A stretch of 64,000 bases of DNA from Acanthosepion pharaonis (taxonomy: Eukaryota; Mollusca; Cephalopoda; Sepiida; Sepiidae). The notes beneath the pieces are model-generated. The model was not told the DNA's origin. It made no database searches and worked only from the letters and a program-made list of their open reading frames with translations. The position numbers and the translations under genes were made by a program. The stretch covers positions 727,001 to 791,000 of the forward strand of contig CAHIKZ030000843.1 of the NCBI GenBank assembly GCA_903632075.3, given 5' to 3'. Shown piece after piece: positions 10,626 through 22,289 of the stretch (the first letter of the stretch is position 1; every line of letters starts with the position of its first letter).

Positions 10626-11270
10626 GTATGTACTGATGGCACTGGCTACGTCGATGACCAAACTATATATCCATTTACTGTAGCCAAATTAGCTTAAAAA
10701 ACTGAGTCTTCAAAGGCCGTGAGTGTAAATGAAATCGGTTGGACTATTTAGCCGAAATATATATTTTTTTAAAAAAAATATATATAAATAATTTTTTTTT
10801 GTTTTTAAATTAAGTATTTCCCCACACCCTTATCATTCATGCAAGTTTATAATCACATCACACAGATTTCCCTAAAATTGTTCTTAGGATATAAAAATGT
10901 ATATATCGTTTTCCCAGGTTAATAGTATAAAACTAGACTTCCTGTCAACTTTACAAAGTTTATAGGAATAAGCACAACTAGTGAGTGTTTCAATCTGCCT
11001 GGCATGGAATTCAGTATCGGATTTATGCGTATATTTATTCTTCAGAAAGCGGGAAAACTCAAAAGGTTTCTAATGCATTGTTTAAATAAAGTCTCAATAC
11101 CTCTCTCTACGGCGTATATCAAGAGACTGCTTAAATACCGAACGACTTAGCCAGAAAATCAATTAAGTTAATCCATAATTTTTCTCCAGTTTGTGTATAT
11201 ATATATATATATATATATCGAATAACTGCGTGCATTAGTCTTGACTCCAAAATAAAAAAATAAAAACATA

Positions 11271-11272
<2 letters not shown>
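10626..11272. other. unannotated AT-rich spacer
   Basis: Contains a short (TA)n tract at 11199-11218; otherwise nothing recognised. Confidence 0.45.

Positions 11273-11323
<51 letters not shown>
11273..11323. repeat. (TA)n microsatellite
   Basis: Pure TA dinucleotides. Confidence 0.97.
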
Positions 11324-11326
<3 letters not shown>

Positions 11327-11496
11327 GTTGCGAGAACTCCTAAGTCAGATTAATAGCTTCCAGACGTCTCGGGATGTCTTCTTCGATTATGGATGAAAAA
11401 ACAGTTTAAAATTATCAAAAGAAGAAAGAAAAAAAAACAAAAAAAAATGTATGATAGTAGAAAGCCAAGAATTAAATCTTGTGTTGCTTCAATTCT

Positions 11497-11659
11497 GTAC
11501 ACACGCACACACACACACGCACACGCACATACACACACACGCACGTACATACACACATTTATACATACACATAGATTAGTATACATGAACATATGCGCAA
11601 AATACAAACATGCACATAAACCCACATATGTACGAGCGCAAATATACACAAGCACAACT

Positions 11660-11702
<43 letters not shown>

Positions 11703-11741
11703 CGTAAACATACGAACGTACACACACACACACACATGCAA
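11497..11741. repeat. compound (AC)n/(TA)n microsatellite
   Basis: Interrupted AC-rich repeats around a TA core. Frames open on both strands (138 and 104 codons) are translations of this repeat. Confidence 0.9.
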
Positions 11742-12109
11742 TCATAAGTATACAATTGTTAAACAAATGTGTGTAAACAAAAAGTCAAAGTCACAGCGAA
11801 AGTAAGCCAGGAAGATTTTGTTACGCCAATGACGATGGCCTTCTTGACTTGAAGAATCAACATTCGAAATTCTGCTATATGCAAAGGCCTGATGAAAAAA
11901 TTATTAGTCCGAGTCACTTCCAGAACAACTTAAAATGTCAGTTTTCAAGGTACGGCTCAAGACGTTAAAAAATCTTAGATTTATGCCTGAAAATGAAACA
12001 TTTAGAGTTTATTGACAATTGAATCCATCATGATGAAATCGTTAATGAACATCCTTTTACGGAAGTCAATCCAGTTTTTGTCCATGTAAGAATGTAATGA
12101 TGTCATTTA
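11742..12109. other. unannotated spacer
   Basis: Nothing recognised. Confidence 0.45.
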
Positions 12110-12498
12110 CACTACAGTTCAAAGGTTTAAGCCAACCTTTGGTAATCTTTTAAATTGGCCCCCAAATTAGATGTTTTGTACTTTAAATAAGAGAAAATAA
12201 TTATACATCGTTTAAGAAAAAGTGAGACATGATTTTAATAGAAATTTTATGATGATAAAAAGAAAGATAAAAATTTTATAATTAATTTTTTCTCTCGTCA
12301 AAAAATCCTTCTTTAACCTTGATTACTGCAGCACAAATTCTTGGCATTTGTTGCAAAAGTTTTTTTCAAAATATAAGTTTGATAATTGATTTGATTCTTT
12401 TTTTCAATGACTGAGAGCTCTTTCATTTTTTTTTCACTCTTCTGTCAAGTTCAAACAATGCTATTTCTGGTGTGGATTCAAGCTTTTGAACTGTAGTG
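12110..12498 (-). mobile_element. 389-bp Tc1-like element with TA duplication
   Basis: Both ends read CACTACAGTTCAAA inwards (14 bp perfect, then imperfect similarity to about 28 bp). They are flanked by TA at 12108-12109 and 12499-12500, the target duplication of the Tc1/mariner superfamily. Near 12310-12360 the minus strand encodes a piece resembling the extreme C-terminus of Tc1 transposases (LLQQMPRICAAVIKVKEGF). This suggests an internal deletion derivative that kept both termini and the 3' end of the gene. It would depend on transposase supplied elsewhere. Confidence 0.8.
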
Positions 12499-12500
12499 TA

Positions 12501-13194
12501 TGTCATCTAAAGGCTACAGGAAATTGAATACCTGCTATGTTCATCTTATAGCAGCATATGCCATCATCAATAGAGACTTCCTTTTCTCATCCACTAGAAA
12601 CCACCCTCCAAGCACTGAATCCGCTGAATTGATCGATGTAAGAGAGGAACCGATTCAATCGATAAAAATATCTCCGGCCATGACACTAAAACGGAAACCT
12701 TTAAAATCTCATTAGGTGTACGTCAAAGAAGAAATGAAACTCCCCAGTATATTTAATAATTTCGTAAACCATGTCCCGCGCGTTTACAAGCACAGGTGTT
12801 AAGAGATGGGCACTGACTATTTAAGCATTCTATACTACGTCTCAAACGAATCTACCAATAGGAAACAACTATCGCACTTTCCCTCCCGAGGCCACTCTGC
12901 TGAAGACATAGATATACATATTTGGATGACAATGACCAAAGACAAAAATGAACGTTCGCTAACAAGTATCCGAGTATATAGGACTCAAGATTGTTTATAG
13001 CTGGCCACTTATATTCGAGGATACTCATCTACTAGGGAGGCTAGCCAATCACTGTTTCAGACGTTTGCTCAGGCGCATTTTGTGTTTGTCAGCGCCCACC
13101 TGTAGTTTATACTGTAACTATGCTGAGCAGACCTTAGTTAAAATTTCTAGGAAAGAGCGTATTATCTAGCGTGATCAACAACAACACTCAAAAC
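12501..13194. other. unannotated spacer
   Basis: Two short frames (12500-12715 and 12806-13000) show no domain or repeat link. Confidence 0.4.
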
Positions 13195-13375
13195 CTCAGT
13201 CTAGAACAGCTATCGACGCTCTCTCCCCCCACCCTGTATGGGTTTCATGCTATGATCGACTCCTTCAGTCCGATAACATCAGGACGTCTCCTTTCTGACA
13301 TACCGACCATGGTGAGATTCGAACCCGGGTCACATGATCAGAATTCGAACGTTCTAACCTCTCAGCCCAAGTAGT
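13195..13375 (-). mobile_element. tRNA-derived SINE (decayed)
   Basis: On the minus strand a B box GGGTTCGAATC (about 13327-13317) follows a tRNA-like GGGCTGAGAGGTTAGAACG. The body extends leftwards without a clear end. Confidence 0.55.
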
Positions 13376-13539
13376 CAAGATTATTAACTATTAAAAAACA
13401 GAAACTATGATCTGGATATGGAATTAAAGCATTTTCGAAAATATGCTGAATCCATCATAAAAAAAAAACAATCAGGATGTGGAGTAAGTAATTACTTAGA
13501 GCTTCAAATACCTCTGTATGTGAAACACTTTTAACAACT

Positions 13540-13800
13540 ATAATATATGTGATAAGAAGTTGGGACATAGAATAGGGGTAGTTTTGTTGAACATCGCAAA
13601 TTGCTTCAAAACCAAAAAATAATCTAAAAACATGAGTTATATTCTTAAATAACTTCGTCAGATCCAGACTTTCATGTAAATGTCATCCATAGTGCCAAAC
13701 CCGTTCCGAAATATCAAAATTATCCGATGTATAGAACCGCTTTCATGGACCAATGGTTAAAAATGGCATTGCGAGAGGGAATCGCTTGTGTCATAAAAAC
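13540..13800 (+). mobile_element. LINE-C fragment, copy 1
   Basis: Reading frame pieces give YILK-LRQIQTF-type sequence with an RSEISKL..VYRRFLWTMVKNG block, typical of the post-RT region of non-LTR elements (V-R-S-R-L-S-Y..W style). It is homologous to 14440-14760 and 46665-46835. Stops and frameshifts are frequent. Confidence 0.55.
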
Positions 13801-14439
13801 ATAATGTGGTAGAGCATTGTAAAGTTTATGGGTAAACGAATAGAAAAAAAAACAAATCAGTAAATAGATAAAAAATTAAAAAAAAAGGGGCGTAAGACAA
13901 TGATGGGTCTTCTCGCCGGACTTTCCAACGGTGTGACCCAGAGAGAATTGAAAGTCATATTACGATTTATTTTTTAACGAACACAATTTTAACAAGATTA
14001 GACAGTGAGATGGCACAATGTTGATAGCAGACATACGAAGGAAATGACAGGAATAGCAAAGTAGTAAATGATTGATTGACTTGTTTTTATCGCTCACTTA
14101 AAGGGGGGATTCAGTAGATAATATATTTCTTTACAAAGGACACAGAACTCTTCGCTGTCGGAGTCCACCTAAAGAAGATGGTCATTCCCCACTGACTAAA
14201 TTAACACTACTCCTTCCAAATCCATTGTCACCACGAATCTTGAAGCAATTCAGGAGTCCACTTACCTACGTTTCTGTATATCCTCCGATTTCGAACTAGC
14301 AAAGACAAAAGAAGATTTTTAGTAGCCTGCACAGACGTATCTGAAAAAGCTCAGGAAAAGCATAAAAAGTCTAAAAATCACCGTACTGCCTACTCTCCGT
14401 AAAGAAACTGAATCCTGGGTCACATATCAGCACTACTTT
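13801..14439. other. unannotated spacer
   Basis: Nothing recognised apart from a decayed continuation of LINE-C at its left edge. Confidence 0.4.
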
Positions 14440-14760
14440 CAGCGTGGCCTATTGAACATGGAATAGGCTGCGGTAGGAGTAGTTTCACACAATACTGCAA
14501 GTTGCTACAAAACTAAAACATTAACACGAACCATATTCTTAAATAACCTTGTCAGATCAAGACTGTCATATAGATATCAAGCATGGCACAAAACACGTTC
14601 AGAAATATTAAAATCATGATCTGAATGCAACCATTTTCTAACAGCAATAGTTAAAATAGCTTTAAGTGAGTTGGTCTTCGAAGATTGTCTATTGGGATAA
14701 CATAATCACAATCAAATAACTATACCAGGAAACATAAAAAACACAACTTGAAGCGTTTCA
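14440..14760 (+). mobile_element. LINE-C fragment, copy 2
   Basis: Same family and same orientation as the copy about 900 bp upstream. The piece LVRSRLSYRYQAWHKTRSEI is readable after allowing frame changes. Confidence 0.55.
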
Positions 14761-14846
14761 ACAACAGCAACGGCTTAAATGCATAAATAAGGACATAGCC
14801 AAAATGCTGACTTGAAACAAACAATTAGGAAGGAAACACTCATCCT

Positions 14847-14923
14847 CAATGAAAAGAGTGATAACAGCTAGTTCGGTCAATGAAAGACAAAAGTTTCTTT
14901 ATTGGGAAACGGGCAATATTACA

Positions 14924-14925
<2 letters not shown>
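14847..14925 (+). repeat. orphan 142-bp satellite unit
   Basis: Partial, diverged match to the fourth unit of the 6690-7205 array: GAAAAGAGTGATAACAGCTA, then GTTCGGTCAATGAA. Confidence 0.5.

Positions 14926-14929
<4 letters not shown>

Positions 14930-14957
<28 letters not shown>
14930..14957. repeat. (TA)n microsatellite
   Basis: Pure TA dinucleotides, flush against the palindrome at 14960. Confidence 0.95.
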
Positions 14958-14959
<2 letters not shown>

Positions 14960-14960
<1 letters not shown>

Positions 14961-15000
14961 AATTAACTGATTTAAAATCATATTTTAAATCAGTTAATTT
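14960..15000. repeat. perfect 19-bp palindrome
   Basis: Arms 14960-14978 and 14982-15000 are perfectly complementary around a 3-nt loop CAT. Confidence 0.95.
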
Positions 15001-15087
15001 AGAATTAAATTAAATTTACATTGAGCACCATTTTGTAGAAAATAAAATATCAGTAAGAACATCGGATTACATATCTTACTGTTCTTT

Positions 15088-15090
<3 letters not shown>

Positions 15091-15143
<53 letters not shown>
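15091..15143. repeat. (TA)n microsatellite
   Basis: Pure TA dinucleotides. Confidence 0.97.
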
Positions 15144-15146
<3 letters not shown>

Positions 15147-15440
15147 AGCATACCTACGGGCGAAAATGGGTATGTCCATATTTACATAAATACAGTAGTA
15201 AATACTGTATGTTGGTCTGCAGTTGGAGATTCGTCTCCAACTCTGCTGGTCAAAAATCTCAGCCTCCGGGCGGAGAGGATACCCAGACGAGGCAATGTCA
15301 AACGGCTGAGTCTTGTCTCGGGAAACAGCTAACCGAACCCGGGCTCGGATACCCCACATTAAATTCGAACTTGTGCTACATCTGACCGCGTGGGGCGGTT
15401 GGTAGATATCCTAAGTTGGAGATTCATTTTGGAATTCACT
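15144..15440 (-). mobile_element. SINE-like GC-rich segment with two hairpins
   Basis: A moderately GC-rich segment starting at a (TA)n tract. It has an 8-bp stem capped by TTCG (15222-15241) and a TACAGTA/TACTGTA inverted repeat (15191-15207). A B-box-like GGGTTCGGTTA is read on the minus strand. Family not identified. Confidence 0.4.
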
Positions 15441-15639
15441 TGATTCACTTCTAGCAATTAACTATTTCTATGCGCCGCTAGCGAATCTTATATGTCTTGT
15501 TCTTTTCCTAAGTATTATCGTTTATTACCAACATTCGTTTAATTATTCTATTCACTACCCTCCCCGAGGTTACAACATATATATGTTTTAAAATTATTTT
15601 GGAATAATAATTTCGAATTCTGGATTGTATGGGAGGTAT

Positions 15640-16048
15640 CCTCACTGGTAGTACCATTCCAGCGCATCGGTCTCTTCTGTTTTACTCAGGTGAAGTGGGA
15701 TGCGGAACTGCACTGGTCCATGGACTACCTCCAATTCTCACTGCGACGGTCACATCCTGGTCAATGGCATCGATCAGCCGGCTAAATTTTTGTGGTTGAT
15801 GACCAGTGAAGGGGAACCCAACTGTAACAAGCATCCATAGGCCAGTCGCCAGCCGGGGCGGAGTAGCGGCGTCGTATAGGTTAACGGTTTTATTAGTGGG
15901 TGGAGGAGAGATGGGGTAACCTCAACATCGCCGGTGGAAAAGAAACCGGCAAAGCATTGCACTATTTTGCCTGGAATTTCGCCATGAACTATAATGGGGA
16001 TTGGTGATCACAGACGCGCAAAGGCCGCTGAATAAATGAATGAATGAA
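15640..16048 (+). mobile_element. retroposon 3' end with (ATGA)n tail
   Basis: A GC-richer block ending in a short AATGAATGAATGAA simple-repeat tail, as many LINE and SINE 3' ends do. A 62-codon minus frame (15774-15962) has no domain. The family is not recognised. Confidence 0.45.
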
Positions 16049-16432
16049 GATGTTTGTATAAAAGTAATCTAAAACAAATTTATATAAGCCCACAAAATTT
16101 ATTATTTGTTATATTTTCTATTAATTTTCTACTTTTTTTAAAAAAAAATATGATGTGATCAAAACATTCTAAATGTGTTTTCTATTGGGATCGAATAAAA
16201 TTTAAAAGATTGATTTAATTTTGCAGACTTCTCTAATGACAGAAATACTTCCAAAAATTGATGACAATCTGAAGACACCTGAGATGTTTACACTTTCTAG
16301 TTTAGTAGAAAAATAGGTATTTCTAATAATAATTGAAATGTTCTCATTTAAAAAAAAAGATAAATATATATTGTTGAAAATAAATTCTTAGATAAATTCT
16401 TAGGACACATTTTCATATAAGACACAAACCAA
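16049..16432. other. unannotated AT-rich spacer
   Basis: Nothing recognised. Confidence 0.45.
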
Positions 16433-17150
16433 ATGAAACGTTTAAAATTTAGACAAGCAGCAAATTTTATTTTTAAATTTCATTCAACAGCAATTGAAAG
16501 AAAAAAATCCTCTTTCACCTTCCTTACTCAGAAACACTACTTCAATATCCGCACGATTTCTTCATCAACGCGAGCTTACAAAATCCACGAATTCAAAATA
16601 GACAGTACCAATAGCACTTCTAACAACACAAAAGCCATAATTCAACCCTCTAACACTCTTTCTACTAAACTTGAAAATAAATTAATCCCTAATACTGTGA
16701 TTTTTCAACCACATCAAAGACAACTAGATATATAATTAGAAAGAAAAATAAATTCAGTATCAATTCAAATGCTGGTACTTACCAAATAAATCGTTTACAT
16801 TATAAAAGAGTTTTTTGGGGTTTTTTTTTTAGTGGGGAGACATTACGGGATCTAAATGACCGTATCTACTAACACAAAAGAGATTTACCGTAATACACAA
16901 GAACAAAACTGGTCATGACTTTGATTTTACTAATACCAATCTAATTAAAAAAGGAAATTTATTTACGGAGAAAGTACATTGACAGCCTCCTTATAGCCGT
17001 ATAACCATCTATAAACACACATCAAACATTAAATTACATTGCCATCCTTCATTGAATCGATTCTTAAATTCTAAAGTCTGTTCATCTAAAACAAACGGTA
17101 AGTACGTAAAAACGTTCTTAAATCAAATGCGAGAAACGAACGAACATAAG
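16433..17150 (+). pseudogene. unidentified coding-like remnant
   Basis: A 100-codon frame opens at 16433 (many S, T, N, K and I residues; no signal peptide or domain recognised). After a stop at 16733 and a poly-T run near 16820, readable pieces continue (for example LNRFLNSKVCSSKTNGKYVK) up to the (CA)n tract. The composition suggests a decayed element protein, but I cannot name the family; chance in AT-rich DNA is a real alternative. Confidence 0.25.
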
Positions 17151-17158
17151 GTATGCCA

Positions 17159-17160
<2 letters not shown>

Positions 17161-17221
<61 letters not shown>
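17161..17221. repeat. (CA)n microsatellite
   Basis: About 30 CA dinucleotides. Confidence 0.98.
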
Positions 17222-17224
<3 letters not shown>

Positions 17225-17965
17225 AACAAACTGCATGTAAGACAGAAGTTGTTGGATGGAAAATAATTCTTCCCCAACGAGGACTCGGAGACGCTTTTGA
17301 AATCTATCAAGACTGGAAAGTGAGGTCTTTGAAGCTCCCGCCGAGGTATAGCGACAGTACTCCATTTCCGGCCTCATCTGGCTCTTATAAAGTCAGGTAA
17401 TTACCGGAGAGGTACAGGGAGCCGTTCATTTTACCTGCATCCTCAGCGAGGGTTCGTGTATTAGGAGCTCCACTTGAAGTTGGATATGAATCTAAGGCAC
17501 AATATCCTCTCAAGGCACGGTGACTCTCCGAATGGATATCAGTTCATCGAGACTGGCGGTAGTTCGGGGTCTGATCGGCCATTACAGAATGTAACCAGTT
17601 TGGTTTAAGAGGTATTGTGTGTAAACAGAAAGTTTTTTCCCCACTGAGTGTAAGGGTTAGATCGGAAGACATATCAACACTCAATCGTCAAGAATTTTAG
17701 AGGTGCGCCCGTATCTCGTCTAATCATCGGCATAGATATTTACAAATTATCGGAGTATATTCTTAGGTAGATCATTTATGTACCTCAGAAAGAGGGTTGG
17801 TCCGAGAAGTGACCGCTGGGGGGACGTCTGCATTGACCGGCAGGGCCTCGAAGGACTGGCCATTAATAACTTCCTTCAGCAATCTACCTGTTAGGAAGGA
17901 TTTTGTAATAGAGAAGAAACTCCCAGTGGTTCCATAGCTGGAGAGCATGAGCAGCAGAGCCTTGG
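17225..17965 (-). mobile_element. LINE-B reverse transcriptase fragment
   Basis: Minus-strand remnant of the LINE-B ORF2. From its 5' side (right) it shows GPTLFLRYINDLPKNI, the RT motif just before the catalytic aspartate box. A badly frameshifted palm and thumb follow, then RPEMEYCRYTSAGASKTSL and FQKRLRVLVGEELF at the left end beside the (CA)n tract. The YADD box is not legible and several stops interrupt it, so the copy is inactive. The same family is seen at 9503, 32893, 47455, 49140 and 54647. Confidence 0.75.
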
Positions 17966-18197
17966 GCTATACCTCGAGCTAGATTTTAGGCATCTCACTT
18001 GGTTTACGTCATTTTATCTGAAGAATTACAGTTTTTGCTCTTTTGATATTTGTTATACAGGAATAAAGTGTCACTGTCGACACTTGAGTTTGAACATAGA
18101 ACGCCAGTGAGCAAACCCAGGCGATCCCATTATTGAATTAAGTAGACCAGGTGACCACAGATGAATCGCACGAGAGGAATTAGCTTGGCGTCTAATT

Positions 18198-18790
18198 GAT
18201 CGCAGTTTCTAGACTATCCTCTATTACTAATCGGATCGCAATTTCTAGTCTATCCTTTATTACTATTCGGCTCAATATTTCTAGTCTATCTTCTATTACT
18301 ATTCGGATCGCTATTTCTCGTCTATCCTCTATCACTATTCGGCTCGCTATTTCTAGTCTATCCTCTATCACTATTCGTATCGCTATTTCTCGTCTATCCT
18401 CTGTTACCATTCGGCTCACTATTTCTAGTCTATCCTCTATTACTATTTAGATCGCTATTTCTATTCTATCCTCTATTAATATTCGGCTCGCTATTTCTAG
18501 TCTATCCTCTATCACTATTCGGATCGCTATTTCTCGTCTATCCTCTGTTACCATTCGGCTCACTATTTCTAGTCTATCCTCTATTACTATTTAGATCGCT
18601 ATTTCTATTCTATCCTCTATTAATATTCGGCTCGCTATTTCTAGTCTATCCTCTATCACTATTCGGATCGCTATTTCTCGTCTATCCTCTGTTACTATTC
18701 GGCTCACTATTTCTAGTCTATTCTCTATTACTATACAAAGGGCTATTCTCTACGCTATTCACTATTCTTTTTTCTCTATTCATATCACTA
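18198..18790. repeat. 36-bp minisatellite with 144-bp higher-order repeat
   Basis: About 15 units of exactly 36 bp start at 18198, 18234, 18270 and so on. The last part decays from about 18738 to 18790. From 18342 on, units follow an A-B-C-D order that recurs at 18486 and 18630, a 144-bp higher-order unit. Because 36 is a multiple of three, frames stay open on both strands (84 codons plus, 75 codons minus, 12-residue periodic peptides); I regard these as by-products. Confidence 0.95.
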
Positions 18791-19880
18791 TACGAGTTAC
18801 TTAACAAGCGAGTATTATCGAGCAAGTACTATTAGAGCGAGTGTTATTCGAAGGCGTCTGACACCAGTATTGTTCAACGTCGTTACTATAGTTGTATCTG
18901 CGATTAAAACTCGGCGAAAATTGCGAAAGTGATAACGAATATTCGTAGACATCATAAAAGTGTCAAACGTGTGTTCGTTGACATCACAAAAAAAATTAAA
19001 CCTGTTACACCAACATAAACAACAGAGCAGAGCTCTAAATGGAAACTGAAGACAAATGGGATCAAAATCCTAAATGCTTTCTGGGGAAAATTGTAAATAG
19101 AGATTAATTTATTTCCCTTGTTGGAGGAAATCAAACTATTTTTCTAGACTTCCCATTCTTGACCTTTTCACCATAAATGCAAAGTTGTCCTTGACCAAAT
19201 ATTTTACTTCAGAAAGAAGTTTTTAAATGGGGTACAAGGTCAAACAGCAGGGGGATGAGGATGGCTGGTTTTCTTTGTCTTATAATTAAACTTAGCAAGT
19301 CACAGTCACTTACCCAAACATACCAGAATATTCCTTACACCAAAATAACACATTCTTACTTACCATTCTTACTACAACCACCATAATACTTCAGAATCTC
19401 CATGATGTCCTAACTAGTCACCATATGCACAATTTCTGTCTGTGGAGGTGGGGAATAAAACAATAATTTAAAAATCTAACACCAATTCGTATTTACAATA
19501 AGTTGTAACCTATTTACAAGAAACTAGATAAAACCTCCGACAATTTTTAATTGTAACAGAAACATCTGTTAATTGGACGAGATGAATGCGGGACTTAAAT
19601 AATTTAAAACACTCATTCATCCAGCCACTCAGGTAAACACACACCCATTCAAACACATCAAACATTACGAAAAGCACATCCAAAATACGAAAGGCGCCCC
19701 GCATCTATCAGAGAACTGACATCTCTGGAATTAAACTAAAGAAAGTGGGGGCAGAAATAAAAGAGGCCAATGAGCTTACAACCCCTATGTTAGTAAACTA
19801 TGAAGAAAGAAACCAATCAGTCCCAAATAATCCAAAACTAACCTTATTTTAGACTGGGTTGCCAATGTTCAATCTAAACA
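18791..19880. other. unannotated spacer
   Basis: AT-rich. Small frames at 18952-19134 and 19510-19704 (both minus) lack any domain. No repeat match found. Confidence 0.45.
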
Positions 19881-20365
19881 GAACAAGTTTTTATTGCCTA
19901 ACCGGCATCAAAGTGCTATTGTTAATCTGACTCGACAGATAGGCTCAAGACTTGCCAAATTCCGATGGAGGGAGCCCCCGCCTTTCCGTCCTAATCTTGA
20001 TTTTAAGCTGATGCTTAAAATACAAGTTCAGTTGGGACAATTGCTTCTGACGTGTCGTCCATATCACGACTTTCATAACACCTAGGAAGCAAAAGAACGC
20101 ATAGTGTTCAACCTTCGTCAACGATAGCACTACATTGCAACAGAGAAAACTGGACGAAAAACTTTCCACGCAACATAAGAAACATATCTTCAATAATCCT
20201 GCACAAGGGGACAATGACCTTGTATTGAAAGAAGGTGTCTCCACTGACTTAACGCAGCGAAAGCAGTTTGGAGATTTTTGAAACCCCGCCGAAGATAGTC
20301 TTTTGCCGACCCAGAGGGCCCTTCGAATTACTATCCAGGTGAGTGATTCCTCATCATCTTCCACA
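19881..20365. other. unidentified sequence upstream of LINE-A
   Basis: A 173-codon minus-strand frame (19945-20466) and a 63-codon plus frame lie here. The minus frame runs into the antisense of the RT at its upstream end, so at least that part is a shadow. I recognise nothing in the rest. Confidence 0.35.
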
Positions 20366-21540
20366 TTCTTTCTTCTTCGTAAGCTCAAGAGGTATGGTGT
20401 TACTGGTCGACTGTTTGATCTAATACAATCATTCCTGTCAAACCGAGAATTGAAGGTCGTTCTCAACGGATTCTCATCCAGTTCCTACCCAACGAACGCA
20501 GATGTTCCCCAAGGCTCCATCCTTGGCCCCACTCTTTTCCTTATTTTCATCAATGACCTTCCTGACGCAATAGATTCCCAAGTTGGCATCTATGCAGACG
20601 ACACTACAATTTACTCCTGCCTCAAAAACAAATCTAGTGTCGGCGACAAAACTAACCTGGCCGTGCGTCTTGAAATGGACCTCCAATCGGTTGTTAACTG
20701 GGGCAAGAATTGGCTGGTCAACTTTAACGCCTCAAAAACTAAATTACTCTCCATTAACCAACATAGAAATCCTTCCCTGCCCCCCCTTAAAATGTCTGAT
20801 AGTCAACTTCCTGAGAGCAACTCCCTGCGTCTGCTCGGTCTCACGCTGACTGCTGACCTGAGATGGAACAAATACATTGAGTCAATTGCTTCTTCCAGCG
20901 CGAGGAAAGTTGGCCCTCTGTGCCGCGCCAGGAAATTTTTCTCCCCTGAATCGATAATTCAAATATACAAAACAACCAATCGTCCTTGCATGGAGTATTG
21001 CTGCCATATATGGGATGGAGCACCTTCTGCTTACCTCGGAGTTCTTGACAAAATCCAGAGACGGATATGTAATATAATTGGCCCTGATCTGGCGTCTCGT
21101 CTACAGTCACTCTCTCACAGACGCGCCGTCGCCTCTCTCTGTCTTTTCTACAAATACTTTCATGGTAATTGCTCTGTTGAGCTGCTTTCACTGGTCCCCA
21201 GACTCCATGAATTCAAGCGCCCTACGAGGCTGGCATCCCACTCCCACCTTTACACTGTAGAAACTTTTAAATGTAGCCGTCTCTTCTACTCCAATAGCTT
21301 CATACCTCGCACCTCTTGCCTGTGGAACACCCTTCCCAATTACTGTTTCCCTGACAGCTATAATCTCTAACTATTCAAATGTAATGTCAATCGACATCTT
21401 CAGTTACCTTTATCTACACACTATCCTTCTCCTCATCCTTTCTTCTATCACTCCTATCTGCTCTCGCTCCAAATCTTCCGCAACCTCCTGCATCCTAGTG
21501 GCTTCACGCCTTGCTTGGGGCGTAATGCTTAAAAAAAATA
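20366..21540 (+). mobile_element. LINE-A reverse transcriptase fragment (largest copy)
   Basis: The longest LINE-A piece: about 335 residues of one open frame. The homology begins at LKRYGVTGRLFDLIQSFLS (RT fingers/palm). It then has VPQGSILGPTLFLIFINDLP, the catalytic box YADD (20591-20602), the LKMSDSQLPE and LRLLGLTL regions, and the long LINE-A C-terminus (PCMEYCCHIWDGAPS, RRICNIIGPDLASR). A C-to-T nonsense change at 21368-21370 (NLQ in sister copies) removes about the last 15 residues, which otherwise read on as FKCNVNRHLQLP. A short A tract at 21531-21538 is the tail. An upstream in-frame ATG at 20303 lies in non-LINE sequence and is not a real start. The endonuclease and first RT motifs are missing, so it cannot move by itself. 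Confidence 0.92.
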
Positions 21541-21545
21541 ATAAT

Positions 21546-22289
21546 TTAATTTGACGGAACGTGTCTATTTACACATCTTACAACAATAAAGTCTGAGTAA
21601 GTGTTCAAGCCGCTCCCAAATAAAAAATAAATTTAGCACTACATTAAATGATAACACCAGCTAAAATTGAGCCATCCATATGTATGTATTTTTATTGTTC
21701 AACGTAACATTCGAAGGCTCATATAAATTTATCTTTTAAACTTATTTCTTTAAAAAGCCTGACGGAAACTAAAGAGCTCTTCAAATAACTGAAAAATGTA
21801 ACAGACTTTGTTTAATCCCACAAAAGAAAGTTACAGGAAAATCTGAACGCTGTTTAAAATATTCCTTTCTGGCATCTTAACAATTTTTTCATGAATGGGA
21901 AGAAATCCATATCAACGTTTACGACATCGCATCATACAAAGATGATTTCAACAAAATGGAGTGACTAAAACCTCAAGGGCGTTCGAGATTAGTGGATATC
22001 CAGACAAATCCGAAGAACTCTGGCACCGATATATGAGGGTCGACTAGGAAGTTTATAGGCTGAACAAGATATAAACGTAAGTAGATTCCCGATTTGGCAG
22101 ACCAAAAGCCATGCAATTGTACCAGAATACGACAGTTGTCTACATACATGTATATCTTGGGCAGCCTATAGACATTCCAGCCGACACTCGTACAGGTCCC
22201 AAAAGATGAAGCAACAGTGAACTGACAATCACTTGTCGGATGGCATGATGAGATGCACGAAAATAACCACTACTGAATATATAGTGATT
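21546..22289. other. unannotated spacer
   Basis: AT-rich, no supported element. Confidence 0.45.

Noticed and set aside
18192..18450. 75- and 84-codon frames on opposite strands
   Set aside because: By-product of the 36-bp tandem unit; the periodic peptide has no known domain.
20303..20365. In-frame ATG as the start of the 355-codon RT frame
   Set aside because: The first 20 or so codons have no LINE-A homology; the copy is 5' truncated at about 20366.
19945..20466. 173-codon minus-strand frame
   Set aside because: Its upstream third is antisense to the LINE-A RT; the rest has no recognisable motif.
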